Part shown: positions 10,821-21,746 of the stretch, one piece after another
How the letters are laid out: each line of letters opens with the position of its first letter
Numbering within the stretch: the first letter of the stretch is position 1
NCBI GenBank assembly: GCA_023091735.1
Contig: JALKBU010000174.1
Coordinates: 1-64,000, forward strand
Reading direction: 5' to 3'
Source: Trichomonas tenax
Taxonomy: Eukaryota > Parabasalia > Trichomonadida > Trichomonadidae
DNA: 64,000 bases
Notes under the pieces: generated by a model
The model's input: the letters and a program-made list of their open reading frames with translations, nothing else
What the model was told of the DNA's origin: nothing
The model's database searches: none
Translations under genes and position numbers: made by a program

Positions 10821-11219
10821 TGCTATTTTTACTTTTTGCTAAATTCCGAATTTTTAATTCATTTTTTTGGTGAAGAGAAGATAGTCTTCACCAAAACATA
10901 ACCAGACATACGTGGAACATACACGGCTTCAACTGTGGTCATAGGATACATGCTATGTTGCTCGATCTGAACCTTCGATCAACAAGTAATTCATTACAGC
11001 AGCCACAACACTCACGACGAGGCTACAAGAAACTCAGCTCCATTTAGGACGTCAACTTACTGCAAGAGCCGCACTATATTACTTGATCTGATTCTTCGAT
11101 CTAGCAGAAGATTAACGTAGTCTCCAGTCTTGACGGAAAATAAGAATAGGAAAGGAGAAGAAAAAAAAAATAATAAAAATAATTTTTTTGGCTTGGTGAT
11201 TGTAAATCGGCGACTTTAT
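10821..11219. other. GC-richer island with a repeated hairpin-like motif
   Basis: About 10900-11140 is noticeably richer in G and C than the surrounding spacers, yet no long open frame is seen. The motif CTCGATCTGAACCTTCGATC (about 10959-10978) recurs as CTTGATCTGATTCTTCGATC (about 11083-11102). Both can form a short stem with their own GATC/CGATC ends. It could be a relic of a GC-richer gene or a structured RNA; I cannot decide which. Confidence 0.35.
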
Positions 11220-11318
11220 TTGTGTTTTTCATGTGCCCGGAGGCTTTGCCTCCAGGCACATTTTTTTTTTGGTTACCCAATGGGGAAAAAAACCAAATAA
11301 CGTACAAAATGTAACGCG
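11220..11318 (+). repeat. Left arm of a ~100-bp inverted repeat, with GC hairpin and T-run
   Basis: This block matches the reverse complement of 14293-14392. Shared landmarks in order are TTTGTGTTT.TCATGTG, a CCGGAG core, a T-run, TTGGTT.CCCAAT, GGGAAAAA and AAATAACGTA.AAAA.GT. This copy holds a strong hairpin (GTGCCCGGAGGC, TTT, GCCTCCAGGCAC) directly followed by a long T-run. The BspA-like frame at 11319-12220 runs into this repeat and ends in it. Confidence 0.75.
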
Positions 11319-12220
11319 ATAGTTGATTCAAGTTTTCCACAATAACGAAAAGCACACCAACCTATAGAAATTATGTTCTTGAATTCTATCGATCCAACAA
11401 GTTCGAAGCAAAAATTAAAGGCATAATCTCCAACATAAGATGTAATAGTCAGATTTAAAATGCTTTTCAATAGGTTCTTCTAAATTGAGATTATTAATTC
11501 CAATTAATATATAATATGATGAAAAGGCACTACTATATATTTTTTTAAACTTTGCTAAGATATATAATGGGCCAACAAGACTTTTACAACTGCAGAAATC
11601 TGAAGAACCAATGCATGTAATATTACTCAGCTCAATCGGATCAGCTAATTTTATGCAAAAAGAGAAAAATGATGAAGCAATATATGTAACATTGTATAAA
11701 TGAACTTGTCCAATTAAATTCTGGCATTGATAAAACAAGTCGCTGCTTTGAGTAGAAATATTGTTCATATAGCAATACTCAAAAGCCTGATCTCCTATTG
11801 TTTTAACGCCAGAAAAGTCTATAGAACAATTTAAGTTAGCACAATTTTCAAACGCTCTATAATTGATATTATAGACATTTTTAAGATCAAAAGGAGCGAC
11901 AAGATTAGCGCAATTATAAAATGCGTATTCTCCAATTGATATTAAACTTGGTGGTAAAAACATGTGAATCAATTTTTGATGATCAAAAAAACATGGTTAC
12001 CAATGCTTTTTAATTTATTAAAAGAGGTAAAATTAGCAACAACTATTAAATCAGGCAATGATTTTAAGTTTGTAACAGAATTGTCTGGATTCGTTGAAAG
12101 AATAGAACATTCTTCACCAGTGATCTCATTGTTGCTGATGACAAGATCGAACGGATTTTGTAATAGGTTTTAGCATTAGTTTGAACATTTAAAAAAGAAA
12201 CATTAACATTTTGTTTCAAA
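11319..12220 (-). pseudogene. BspA-like TpLRR pseudogene
   Basis: Reading downward from about 12220, an N-terminal leader (LLQNPFDLVISNNEITG) leads into LRR sequence. The frame changes near 12210, at a T7 run near 11980, and again near 11460. Clear TpLRR units follow: LISIGEYAFYNCANL, VKTIGDQAFEYCYMNN, ITCIGSSDFCSCKSL and ITSYVGDYAFNFCFEL. The last unit (IISIGWCAFRYCGKL) is cut off where the inverted repeat at 11220-11318 begins. BspA-like proteins are abundant surface or secreted proteins of trichomonads, some implicated in adhesion. No signal peptide or anchor survives here. The frameshift at a homopolymer could be a sequencing error, but the truncation is not. Confidence 0.7.
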
Positions 12221-12933
12221 CCTTATTTTGCATTCTTAAAACCAAGCTTTGTCCTTTAACTAGTATAACCTACAACTCGAGCAATTCAATGCCCATAAGT
12301 TGGGAAGAGGTGTGGTAATGAAATCAAAAAATATACAGAATATATAATGTATGTGTATAGGCTATTTATTGTAAATGTATTTTTTAAAGGATAAATAACT
12401 TTAAAATATAGGCTATTTATTGAAAATTTGTTAAAGTTATTTATATTTTCATAGGTTTACAAAATAAATTCATTTATCCTTGCAAAAGGAATCTGAACAA
12501 TAATTTATTATATGTTGAAATTTTGTCACATTCAATTAATTCAAAACCACATTGAAAATAATTAATTCTATATCGATGTATTTTAACTATCTTGTTAATT
12601 TAGGATATTTTCCATAATAAAAAATTCAATTAGCATATATTTTATTATATTCTATATATTATGGATATTCCAAATATTACAAAATCAAAGAAAAACTTTC
12701 GATTTTGTCACACATTCAATTTTGAGTTTATTAATAAAATACTACTCTTCACATGAATCGCAATAGAAAACATTTTCTAAAATTTCGATAGTCCTCACAA
12801 ATGTGTGTCTTTCAATTCAAATTTTTGTAATAATATTACATAATATAGCTGTCATAACAAAAGATTATTTTCAATATGTTCATTCTATTTTCAAGAAGCA
12901 TTGAAAATATAATCCAAAATAAAAAAAAAATAA
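12221..12933. other. Gene-free AT-rich spacer
   Basis: No gene is seen. The short direct repeat ATAGGCTATTTATTG occurs near 12356 and 12408, and TTTTGTCACA.ATTCAATT occurs near 12524 and 12704. Confidence 0.55.
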
Positions 12934-13922
12934 ATAGAAGAAGACGAGATTAAGTTTTTCGAACAGAAAGGTATTTACTTCCAAGATTTCATCGCGCAGG
13001 GTGGCTATGGAGTAGTTTACAAAGTGTTTTACATGCAGTACAACAGCGTTTTCACATTAAAGATGATTCCAAAAGAAATGTTCAGTCAATCAGAGATCGA
13101 GTGCTTGATTCTCATTGACAACCCTATGATTGTAAAGATTACAAATACTACGTATACAATGGCTATGTTTATATGCTTATGAAATATTGCCCGAACGATC
13201 TGAACAAGTTAATGAAATCCAGACGCCCGATGAATCGTTTTGAGCTCCAACAGTATATTGCCGAAGTGGTTACAGCTCTCAAAGCCTGCCATGATAGACA
13301 AATCGCGAATTCAGACATTAAACCAAGCAACTTCTTTATAGACAAGTACAGCATGGTGAAGATTGGAGACTTCAGCCTCTCAAAGATATACAAGGATAAG
13401 CCTGTTTCTTCGTTATTAGAAGGCACACAGTTGTTCATAGCACCTGAAATATTCACAGAAAATCAGTACAACTCAATGCTCGCTGATGTGTGGGCCATTG
13501 GTGTTACGATTTACTTCATGTCAACCCATCTTTACCAATTCTATTCAAAGGATCCCGACATTTTACTCGAAAAGATCCAGTGTGGTGTTTATTCAGACGA
13601 ATGCATCGAATATAAGCAGCTTTGAAAGGTTATTTCTTCATGCCTAAGAGTCAATCCACAGGAAAGATTAGCAATCAACGAATTGTTGGAATTACCATAT
13701 TTCCAGATGAATGACTCCAGTTCAGAAGATAATATCCCTCTTTCTTTGATGTCTGATCAATTATCGAAGAGTCATCAAGTTATCACAAAACCACTCAATA
13801 AGGCTCAAGTTCGCAGATGAAACATCGGCTTACAGAACCAGATGGTTTATCAGTCAGTAAGAGGCTCAAGGCTGAGATTAATTAATCAACTTTCAAGGTC
13901 AGAAGAGAGATTCAGGCTCTGA
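12934..13922 (+). pseudogene. Decayed Ser/Thr protein kinase
   Basis: The closest relatives in this window are the kinases at 46036-47004 and 47986-48963. Alignment by eye puts the start codon at 12934-12936, where ATA stands in place of ATG. The glycine loop (IAQGGYGVVY) and the lysine strand (TLKMIPKE) are readable. One base is missing after 13140, and the C-lobe continues in the next frame from 13141. In-frame TGA codons follow at 13623-13625 and 13818-13820, and the frame ends at 13920-13922. Catalytic residues have also drifted: the HxD loop reads ANSDIKPSNF (His lost, Asp kept) and DFG reads DFS. The APE helix (APEIF) and the D-x-W region (ADVWAIGVT) remain. This is a clear pseudogene with both regulatory and catalytic damage. 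Confidence 0.88.
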
Positions 13923-14292
13923 TCTCTATGTATTTGATTCATTTGTTGTTTTTAAATATGTTTATTAGTATGTTAATCGAAGCTTTTATATTTTATGAGC
14001 CATCATATAATTGCGATGTGCATATCGAGAAAAATGATAATAGACATTACTATGCAGGAAAAAAGAAAGCGATTGACAATAGATAAGGTCAGCCAATCTG
14101 AATAATGACCTTTCAATGTTGAATATTAGACATATGTTTTGCGGCCTCTTATTTCCAGTACCTTCCACTACCTGTGAATAGAGTGTTCAAAAGTGTGAGT
14201 GACTGAAATCTCGGCATAAAGTTACAGCTTATATATGTTTTTAAAATGCAAAATCAGTAAAATTTAGTTGAATTTTGCAACCATCTAGTTTG
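13923..14292. other. Intergenic spacer
   Basis: No gene is seen between the kinase pseudogene and the right inverted-repeat arm. Confidence 0.5.
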
Positions 14293-14392
14293 CGGGTCAC
14301 TTTTTATACGTTATTTAAGTTTTTCCCATATTGGGGAACCAAAAAAAATATTCCTTATTTTGCAAAGTCTCCGGCCACATGACAAACACAAA
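14293..14392 (-). repeat. Right arm of the ~100-bp inverted repeat
   Basis: The reverse complement matches 11220-11318 over about 100 bases, with the same order of landmarks and small differences. The GC hairpin is degraded in this copy (GGCCGGAGACTTTGCA). The two arms are 3.1 kb apart and enclose an LRR pseudogene and a kinase pseudogene. No target-site duplication is obvious. Confidence 0.75.
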
Positions 14393-14518
14393 TTCTTACT
14401 GTATCAGATACATAAAAGAAGTTATGATTTATTGAATTAAATCATCCAATAAATATTATACATGAATATGGTAAATATGAAGTCAGAGTATCTATAGAGG
14501 CAGTTTATGATATTAAAA
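14393..14518. other. Short spacer
   Basis: Nothing is seen here; it runs into the 3' end of the minus-strand gene. Confidence 0.5.
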
Positions 14519-15721
14519 TCATGTGTTTTCATGCTCACTTTTAGGCTTTTCGTATTTCTTCTTCAATCTTTCTGCTTCTGCTTGCATCCTTGATGCCCAT
14601 TGTTCCTGGTGCTCAATGAACCTTTTGTTTACGCTTTTAATCGCTTGCTGGAACTTCTTTGCGTGATCGCTTCTTGGCTTTCTTTTGTTTGTTGATTTCT
14701 TTTGCATTTTATTTTCGTGATTTGATTTGTTTTCGCTTGTTTGTGGCTGAATTGGTTGAAATGGTAGCTTTAAGTTGAAAGATTCTTCAATAATCTTTAC
14801 CATTCTTTCGTCCCCGATGTCAGCAACAGTTTTTTCAGGATGAATTTCGTTGATTAATCTATATCTTGATTTTCTTTCTAATTCTATCTTCTTTTGTCTT
14901 ATCATATCATGGACGTTCTTAACTTGTTGTTCACTGAGTTTACGAGCGAGTTCTGGCTTCGGATTTGAAATTTGCGTTGTATCTTGGTTTTTCTCTGTGT
15001 TTGATTGTATTTCTTTGTTTTCTTGGGGAAGAATTTCATTGTCTATCTGAGACTTAATCGGTTCGGTCGAAAATTGATTGATATTTTGTGAATCATTGAA
15101 ATGTGATTCTAAGACAGGTAATTTAGTATAAGGAGGAAAAACAGGTTCATTATCTGCAAAACTTTGATATAAGTATTTGGAAGCCTTAATTGCAGGAAAT
15201 TCACGTATAACAGATTGATCTTCAGGAAATAGTTTAGGGATATCTGATTGATCATCAATATTTATGTAATTATTTTCAATTTCTTCTTCCTCTTCAGTTT
15301 CGCTTTCTGACTCCATAATGTATGTATTTAATTCATCGTGTAGTGTGATATTCTCTGAATTGAAGAACGAAAGATTTGATTTTTTAGGTTGATTTTCAAT
15401 TGTTGTTACAACTGGATAATCTTTCGATACGATGTTGCTAATCATCGAAGTGAGTTGTTTGATGAAAGGTAATTTGAGAATTTTTGATGTTGTATCAAGA
15501 ATATCGAAAATATCATTCAAACTCATATTGTTATTCAATATAACCTGCTGCAATGCTTCATATACTCGATTTATGTCATAGTATTCTAAGTAGAGTTGAA
15601 AGAATGTGCAGAATTGAGTTTTTGTTAATTTTGCATGTTGAAGGATTTTACAAATCTCGTCATTCGTCCTGTGCTGGATAAAGCTGTCGTCCGCGTAATA
15701 TTTTTCGAAATTTTCTCCCAT
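14519..15721 (-). CDS. Hypothetical acidic protein with basic coiled-coil end
   Basis: Predicted 400 residues from the ATG at 15721; an upstream in-frame ATG at 15748 would add nine residues (MFLSPTWEV). The N-terminal ~120 residues look helical and globular (TKTQFCTFFQLYLEYYDINR, LNDIFDILDTTSKILKLPFI). They are followed by an acidic stretch (ESESETEEEEEIENNY) and a long Gln/Asn/Pro-rich linker. The C-terminal third is basic and helical (KLSEQQVKNVHDMIRQKKIE, later RKPRSDHAKKFQQAIKSVNK and a Lys/Glu coiled coil). There is no signal peptide or membrane segment. The family is not recognised. Confidence 0.65.
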   Translation of the reverse strand: MGENFEKYYADDSFIQHRTNDEICKILQHAKLTKTQFCTFFQLYLEYYDINRVYEALQQVILNNNMSLNDIFDILDTTSKILKLPFIKQLTSMISNIVSKDYPVVTTIENQPKKSNLSFFNSENITLHDELNTYIMESESETEEEEEIENNYINIDDQSDIPKLFPEDQSVIREFPAIKASKYLYQSFADNEPVFPPYTKLPVLESHFNDSQNINQFSTEPIKSQIDNEILPQENKEIQSNTEKNQDTTQISNPKPELARKLSEQQVKNVHDMIRQKKIELERKSRYRLINEIHPEKTVADIGDERMVKIIEESFNLKLPFQPIQPQTSENKSNHENKMQKKSTNKRKPRSDHAKKFQQAIKSVNKRFIEHQEQWASRMQAEAERLKKKYEKPKSEHENT

Positions 15722-15748
15722 CACTTCCCAAGTTGGGGAGAGAAACAT

Positions 15749-16322
15749 TCGAAAAATATTTTAACCTTATATTTTATCCTTATTTTGATTTTCAAATTTC
15801 GCTATTTCCTCTCAGATATAGAATGCCTGACAGATGTATTTCATATGCCTGAACTACGGGATGCTGATTTATAAATTCATTTTGCTCAATAAAATTTTTC
15901 ATTTCTGCATTATGTTTTCGACATCAATCAATAAAAGAGACCAATGTTATATAAATTCCTAAGTGAAAATGATTCATTATATAACATAATGATTGATAAA
16001 CAAATGTGATTGATAAATGTAATATTAAAATGATGACTAAATGCCATTTATTCATCAAAAGTCTGAATGATAATAAACGAAAATTGATGAACTTTATAAC
16101 CTTCATTATGCCATTGAATACCACACATCGATCAGTGTATTATTCATCAAATATTGAACAAAAAATTTTCATATTTGAATTTGAAATGATTTTATATCAA
16201 TATAGAGAACAATATAATATACAATAGAAACATAATCTATATTTTGATCATATGCTACCGCAAAATAGAGATATAATTTAGAAGTTGAGCTTTGTTTATT
16301 GATGAAAGATATAAAGATAATT
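15749..16322. other. Intergenic spacer
   Basis: AT-rich region between two minus-strand genes. Short frames on both strands look like chance. No other feature is seen. Confidence 0.55.
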
Positions 16323-17402
16323 TTATGGTTTAGCTGCATCACCAGAATCAGCTTCTTTCTTTTTCTCTTGATCATTTGGATCGGAGCTATCTTGCTCTGA
16401 CTTTTCAACTTGTCTATTCCAATATAGAGCTGATATTGTGTAAAACAATATCGCTAATATCGGATAAATGTGGAATGGAAATGTTGCAGCCCATTCATGT
16501 TTGTATCCAATAGCTCTAACATAGTGCAAAACAACAAAAACATATCCAGCAGCAATCAGCACTACGGCAACAAATCCATCTATGATAAAGAAGAATTCTG
16601 ACTTAGACCATCCATTATTTTTGATAACAATGTAAACAGAACCCCCAAGAATTATCCATGCAATAAAACAGATGAAGGCCCATGCCATGACAAATGTTGA
16701 AAAGTAATCAAAAACATGTTGTCCCTTGGTTATGTAACCATAGGCCCATACTACAGATGTTCTTCCTTCAGTTTTGTAGAAACAAATCGGCATGAAAAAA
16801 TTAGAAATGACACAAAATGTAACAAAGCTTTTGTTCCATATTTCCATCTCCGCTAAACATCTTCCATATTTCAATGGTCCACATAATACAATAATCCACC
16901 AGTTTCTCCTTTCTCCTTTGCCAATGATGTATTGTGCAGAATCTTCAGCAAATGGAATCGGAATTCAAATGCAAACAACAATAACAAAGAAAAGAATGAA
17001 CAACAATGGAAATCCGACAACGCCAGATATTGGATTGTAGTATATCGTGTGATGCTCTTTGAATGGATCACTTTCACAGTTCACAGCAAATGTTATTGTT
17101 TCTGTTAAATCTCCTGAAACATTAATTGTATGAATTCCTTTTTCAAACTTTGCGTTCACTGAATACAAAGCAACTTTATCATCAGTGTTTGGCAGATAGC
17201 GCTCAAATGTTAATTTTCCATTGAAGTCTCCTGTTATAGTGAAGTTTTTCGTTATCGATGGATCAAATGAAACAATTCTTATTGGAAATTCTATCATTTG
17301 GTTATTTTGAAGAGGTAAACATGGAAAATTAAAGCTCGAAAATTCCTCGCTTAATCTTTGATTTTTATTTTTCTTTTGCAATCTATAGTCGATGCTGAGC
17401 AT
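16323..17402 (-). pseudogene. Multi-pass membrane protein interrupted by one in-frame TGA
   Basis: From the ATG at 17402 a 145-codon frame encodes a beta-rich N-terminal domain (residues about 30-120, with RIVSFDPSITKNFTITGDFN and KGIHTINVSGDLTETITFAV) and then a first membrane helix (VVGFPLLFILFFVIVVCI). A TGA at 16965-16967 follows immediately. Beyond it the same frame stays open for more than 200 codons and encodes further hydrophobic helices: FVTFCVISNFFMPICF, MAWAFICFIAWIILGGSVYI, IIDGFVAVVLIAAGYVFVVL and FHIYPILAILFYTISALYW, ending in a Lys/Glu/Asp-rich tail. A luminal beta domain followed by 5-7 helices recalls GPR180/TMEM145-type seven-helix receptors, but I cannot confirm that. The single lesion could be a nonsense mutation, a sequencing error or readthrough. 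No ordinary signal peptide is seen. Confidence 0.7.
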
Positions 17403-17441
17403 TTTAGGACCATAGAGTAAAGAAAATTGATATTATACTAG

Positions 17442-17599
17442 TATATCGTCCTGTTTGATTTTAAATTATAATCACACTTTAAAGTCTTCAAGTTAATATA
17501 ACTTCACTATATTCAATGGGATTATCTGCTAGCTACCATAGTTTTCAGCTTGAGCTTGGCTTTATTTGAGCAAGATATTTTTAGTAAATCTAAAATATG
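17442..17599 (+). repeat. ~158-bp direct repeat, left copy
   Basis: Nearly identical to 20828-20986, with about four substitutions and one single-base indel by eye. Landmarks are TATATCGTCCTGTTTG, CACTTTAAAGTCTTCAAG, GGGATTATCTGCTAGCTACC and GAGCTTGGCTTTATTTGAGC. The two copies enclose 3.2 kb without genes that contain the foldback element at 18207-19199. Confidence 0.85.
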
Positions 17600-18206
17600 A
17601 CAAGTAAATACATTTTTTGTCGTGTAGTATCACAAAAAATCCTTTAAATTTTAGTTCTTTGATTTAATGATAAGAATGATATAGGAAATGCGTGTATAGT
17701 ATATAGAAAAAGCCACAAAGGATAACTCCTCATTTTAAGGTTGGCGGAGATCAAGATGAGGTTGCCACCGACAACACAATGCTCTGACCTTCCGGCTGTA
17801 GTCTTTTGTTAAAAGAGATGCTAAGATGTACGGATGAGCATAAGAAATGTCTAAAATTCGTCGAAATGTTATGATATGAAATTACAAAAAACGAAGTAAA
17901 TGCGAAATAATTATAATAATTAGATAGAAAACAAAAATGTAGGTTCATGCTACGTTTAAGTTAAGAAGTAAAAGTCACTACATCAAGAGATAAAGTTGGT
18001 TTAAGACTCGACTTGCGTATAAAAGTGACACTTCACCTTAAATTTATATATAGTGGGAGAAAACATCAAAATTTGTTAAAAAAAACAACCTTTACTTAAA
18101 ATGATTACTATCAAATTTGGAGTCTAACTGTAAAGGAAAGAGGCTTTAGTTCCTTAAATTTTAAAAAATTAGATTTGGAATTAACATATTAAGTAGAGTT
18201 TTAGAG
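17600..18206. other. Gene-free spacer inside the direct-repeat pair
   Basis: No gene is seen; AT-rich. Confidence 0.55.
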
Positions 18207-19199
18207 AGTGTAGGGTATGATAATGTGTCACGAAAAGTGACAGAATTACATGTTGGATTTGACATTATTTTGACACGTAAATTGTGCTATTATTAATTAG
18301 AGTGAGGTATTGAATTTTAATATAAATGAAAATATTTGCTATGATTGACTCTGGAAGGCTGGACTATGGATTGGCTTGGGTCTTATCATAGTGCTTCGTT
18401 GGATTAGCAAGCCAGTCCATAGTCGAGCCTTCCAGAGTCCAAATTCAAAATTCCCCTACTAGAAAGCTCTAAAAAGCAAAATCATGGACTGTCTTGGATA
18501 ACGCCTCGTTAGATTAGCAAGCCAGTCCATGATTTTGCCTTTTAGAGTCGAAATTCGAAAATCATCGAAATATTCCGACTAAAAAGCTATGAAAAACAAA
18601 AAATATAGAGAGCTGACGCTATATGACATAGTTTATATTCATTATATCTATAATTAAGTTTTTAATTAAATCACATAATTCTCTTCTAAACTTCGATATT
18701 GAACAAAAATGATTTTTGTATTGTAATGGAAAATAGACATAAGAGCTTCTCAAACTAATACTGAAGCATAAAAGCGAATTTGAATGAAATCTGCAAAATT
18801 CAATTTTGATCAAAAATTTATGATCAACATCTGATAATCATATAGTAGATAATACTCATTGTGTACTATCTGCTGTATGATTATCAGTTGTTGATCATAA
18901 TTTTTTGATCAGTTTTAACAAAAAAAAATTGAATGAAATGAGATTTCGACGTTTGACTCTGGAAGGTTCGACTATGATCTGGCTTGCTAATCCAACGAAG
19001 CACTATGATAAGACCCAAGCCAATCTATAGTCGAGCCTTCCAGAGTCAATCATAGCAAATGTTTTCATTTTATATTATAAAAATGGCTGACGGTTTTAGA
19101 TACACCCCTTTTATATTATGTCATTTTACATATCAGAAAAGCATCAAATCTGACATGTAAACACGTCACTTTTCGTGACACATTATCATACCCAACACT
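18207..19199. mobile_element. Foldback/MITE-like element with nested hairpins
   Basis: The outer termini are 35-bp inverted repeats (18207-18241 and 19165-19199) with one mismatch, starting AGTGT(A/T)GGGTATG and containing TGTCACGAAAAGTGAC. Inverted homology continues inward to about 18440 and 18950. Inside are four separate hairpins: 18347-18439 (24-bp stem, GACTCTGGAAGGCTGGAC), 18476-18538 (GCAAAATCATGGACTG stem), 18818-18900 (~34-bp stem, TTATGATCAACATCTGATAA) and 18955-19047 (the inverted counterpart of the first). The loops share GATTAGCAAGCCAG. There is no coding region, so the element would be non-autonomous. An exact target-site duplication could not be set. Confidence 0.85.
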
Positions 19200-20827
19200 T
19201 TATTAGCTAATAGTACATGTGTGCATGATATTACACAACATTATAGCAAATTTGATTTTATATTAGTAAAATTGAATTAATCGACTTCTTGAAAAACAAA
19301 AATTAAAATAATCAAATCAACACGTTTAAAACAACAATATATAATATTAGTTTTTTCGTAATATAAATAAGATTTGATCGAAAACCGACTTTTTCTTAGT
19401 GTCAAACAAATAGCATAGCCAATTTAAGTGAAATTATTTCTAAATGCGAATATTTAAACTATGTTAGTTTTATTACGAGATTATTATTTTGATGTATAAA
19501 TAACCGAGACTAAATCACTCAATAAATACATTATTTCTGGATTTTTGTTAGTAGTACTGCTCCTTTGAAAATGATAAAACGCTCTGTTCAGTGTTTAAAT
19601 ACAGCGAAAACTGTCCGCTAAAATAAAGTTATCAATAATGGAGACTTTATTGCTTCATATCTCGGGATACTATTTAGACTTGCGATCCATGCATACATTG
19701 TTCCTATATGTATATAGATGCTATGCCCAAAGTTTCAACCCAAAATGTTTTGAAAATAAAGAGTTCTACACCTTGTATGCACCCACTGAAATAAGCATAT
19801 AAAGCAAAAATTCCGACTGCTGCATGCTCATTTTGTATATCCATATCGGATTATCTTATGAAAAACCAACTGAACATTGAACAAATTATTCATTTTCTAT
19901 TTTTATTAACAAAACAATGTTGAGAGTTAGCAAGCTTACAGTTGGTATCTAAATTGCATAATACATTCGTAAGAGCTCACGTAAAAACATTTTAATATTT
20001 GACAAATTTTATTCTTTATAAATAAATGATTTTTGTTGATAAAATATATAAAACACATTAACCAAATGTATTTTGTGTGCTTATATTGGCATAAATGTCC
20101 TTTACAGACATGTCACTTTTACATGCAAGTCTGGGCTTTTTTCAGCATATTTCGACCTTCTGTTTCTCAGGTAAATAATAGTAATTAGAAGATATCTCCT
20201 ATGTATACTCCGATCTAAAAAATCTAGTTGTTAGCTAACAAAGAAAATCATGAAAATACTGATCAAGTAGGGCTGTGCGAAATAAGGTTAAAATAATTCA
20301 TCAGAACTCGAATTTTGCGAATTTTTTTGAGTTGAAAAAAATTAGGAAATTATCAAAATCTGATACAGCATACATCTAGCATATATATATAGAAGTAGCA
20401 TGGTATCTAAAATTTTTATTCAAAATCACGACAGGTTTCTCTAAGCTTCCTGCAAAAGTAAAATTTCATCTCATAAGGTTATATTTTTGAATAGTTTACA
20501 TCAGATGCAAGTCGGGCCTTAAGGGTCTGCTATGTTCCCCTCCCTTAAATTAAAATTTTATTTTACACATATATTATTTTTTAAGCTTATTTTTATACTT
20601 TTAATGTCACTTTTTTGTATCAACCCCTGCTAAAAGTATCACTTTTTCGGAAAAGTTTGGGGACTCGCCTTAAGTTGAAAAATTTAAAATCACTTTTTCT
20701 CGAAAATTCCTGGATTAATGCATGTTATTTTCTTTATCATTTTTATCCATATCCAATTATGAGTAATTTCGCAAGTTTAGTCGGATAATTTAGTTATATA
20801 TATATATAGACTAGTAAATTAGCATAT
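19200..20827. other. Gene-free AT-rich spacer
   Basis: 1.6 kb between the foldback element and the right direct repeat. No coding region is seen. CGGGCCTTAAGG near 20513 and CTCGCCTTAAG near 20664 are short similar words. Confidence 0.55.
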
Positions 20828-20986
20828 TATATCGTCCTGTTTGCTTTTAAATTATAATCACACTTTAAAGTCTTCAAGTTAATATAACTTCCACTATATT
20901 CAATGGGATTATCTGCTAGCTACCAAAGTTTTCAGCTTGAGCTTGGCTTTATTTGAGCAAGATATTTTTAGTAAATGTAAAATATG
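20828..20986 (+). repeat. ~158-bp direct repeat, right copy
   Basis: Same orientation and nearly the same sequence as 17442-17599. Flanking sequence on both sides differs between the copies, so the shared block has sharp edges. Confidence 0.85.
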
Positions 20987-21746
20987 TATTATTTTGATAA
21001 ATTAAACTACCGTCGTTGATTTAAACACAGAATATAATTATGAAGACAAACTGACAAATTCATAAATCGAAGACAAAATTATGTTAAAATGTGCTTGTTA
21101 AGCAAATATTTATACTAAACAACACGAAGGTTATTGATATTTAGTGATTTTGGATTAAAAAAATTAAATACCTGAATCGCAAATTTTGAATTTCCTATTT
21201 GATAAGGATTTGCATTGCATTCTAAGCACAATGTTTGAGCAGCAAGTCTGTGACACTAAAATGAATGTTTTTTTTTGATTGATGATTCAACATCAAAAGG
21301 CAATTATGAGACTTTTAAGCAATAGAAGTGCAATGTATGCCATTTGGTGAATGCTCCATTATGATATGCTTAAATAAAATTATGAATTGAGGATTTTTTC
21401 TGCCAATATTTTGGCTTCCTCTGCTTAATTTTAAAAGGAAAATATTTCATTGATAAAGGACTGGAAGAATGGGCATTTACCACTTAAAAATCACATAAAA
21501 TAGATGCCTAAATCAAATCGCCTTGAGATGATTCATGCACCTGGAGTAGGAAAGAAAGTTTGCAGACTCAAAATGCAAAATGTGAAAGATATGTATAGAT
21601 TCGTTAGATACTATTAGTTAAAGACATTATAATATTATATTCTCAAAAGAATTCATTGAAAATAATAAAAGTTTGGAAGCTTTGCTTTCAATTGATCAAA
21701 ATGGAGAAGCTTTTTCTTGCAGACAAATCTCATGTTGGTGATGTTG
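20987..21746. other. Intergenic spacer downstream of topoisomerase III
   Basis: No intact gene is seen. The part nearest 21750 may contain the out-of-frame 3' end of the topoisomerase gene. Confidence 0.5.
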
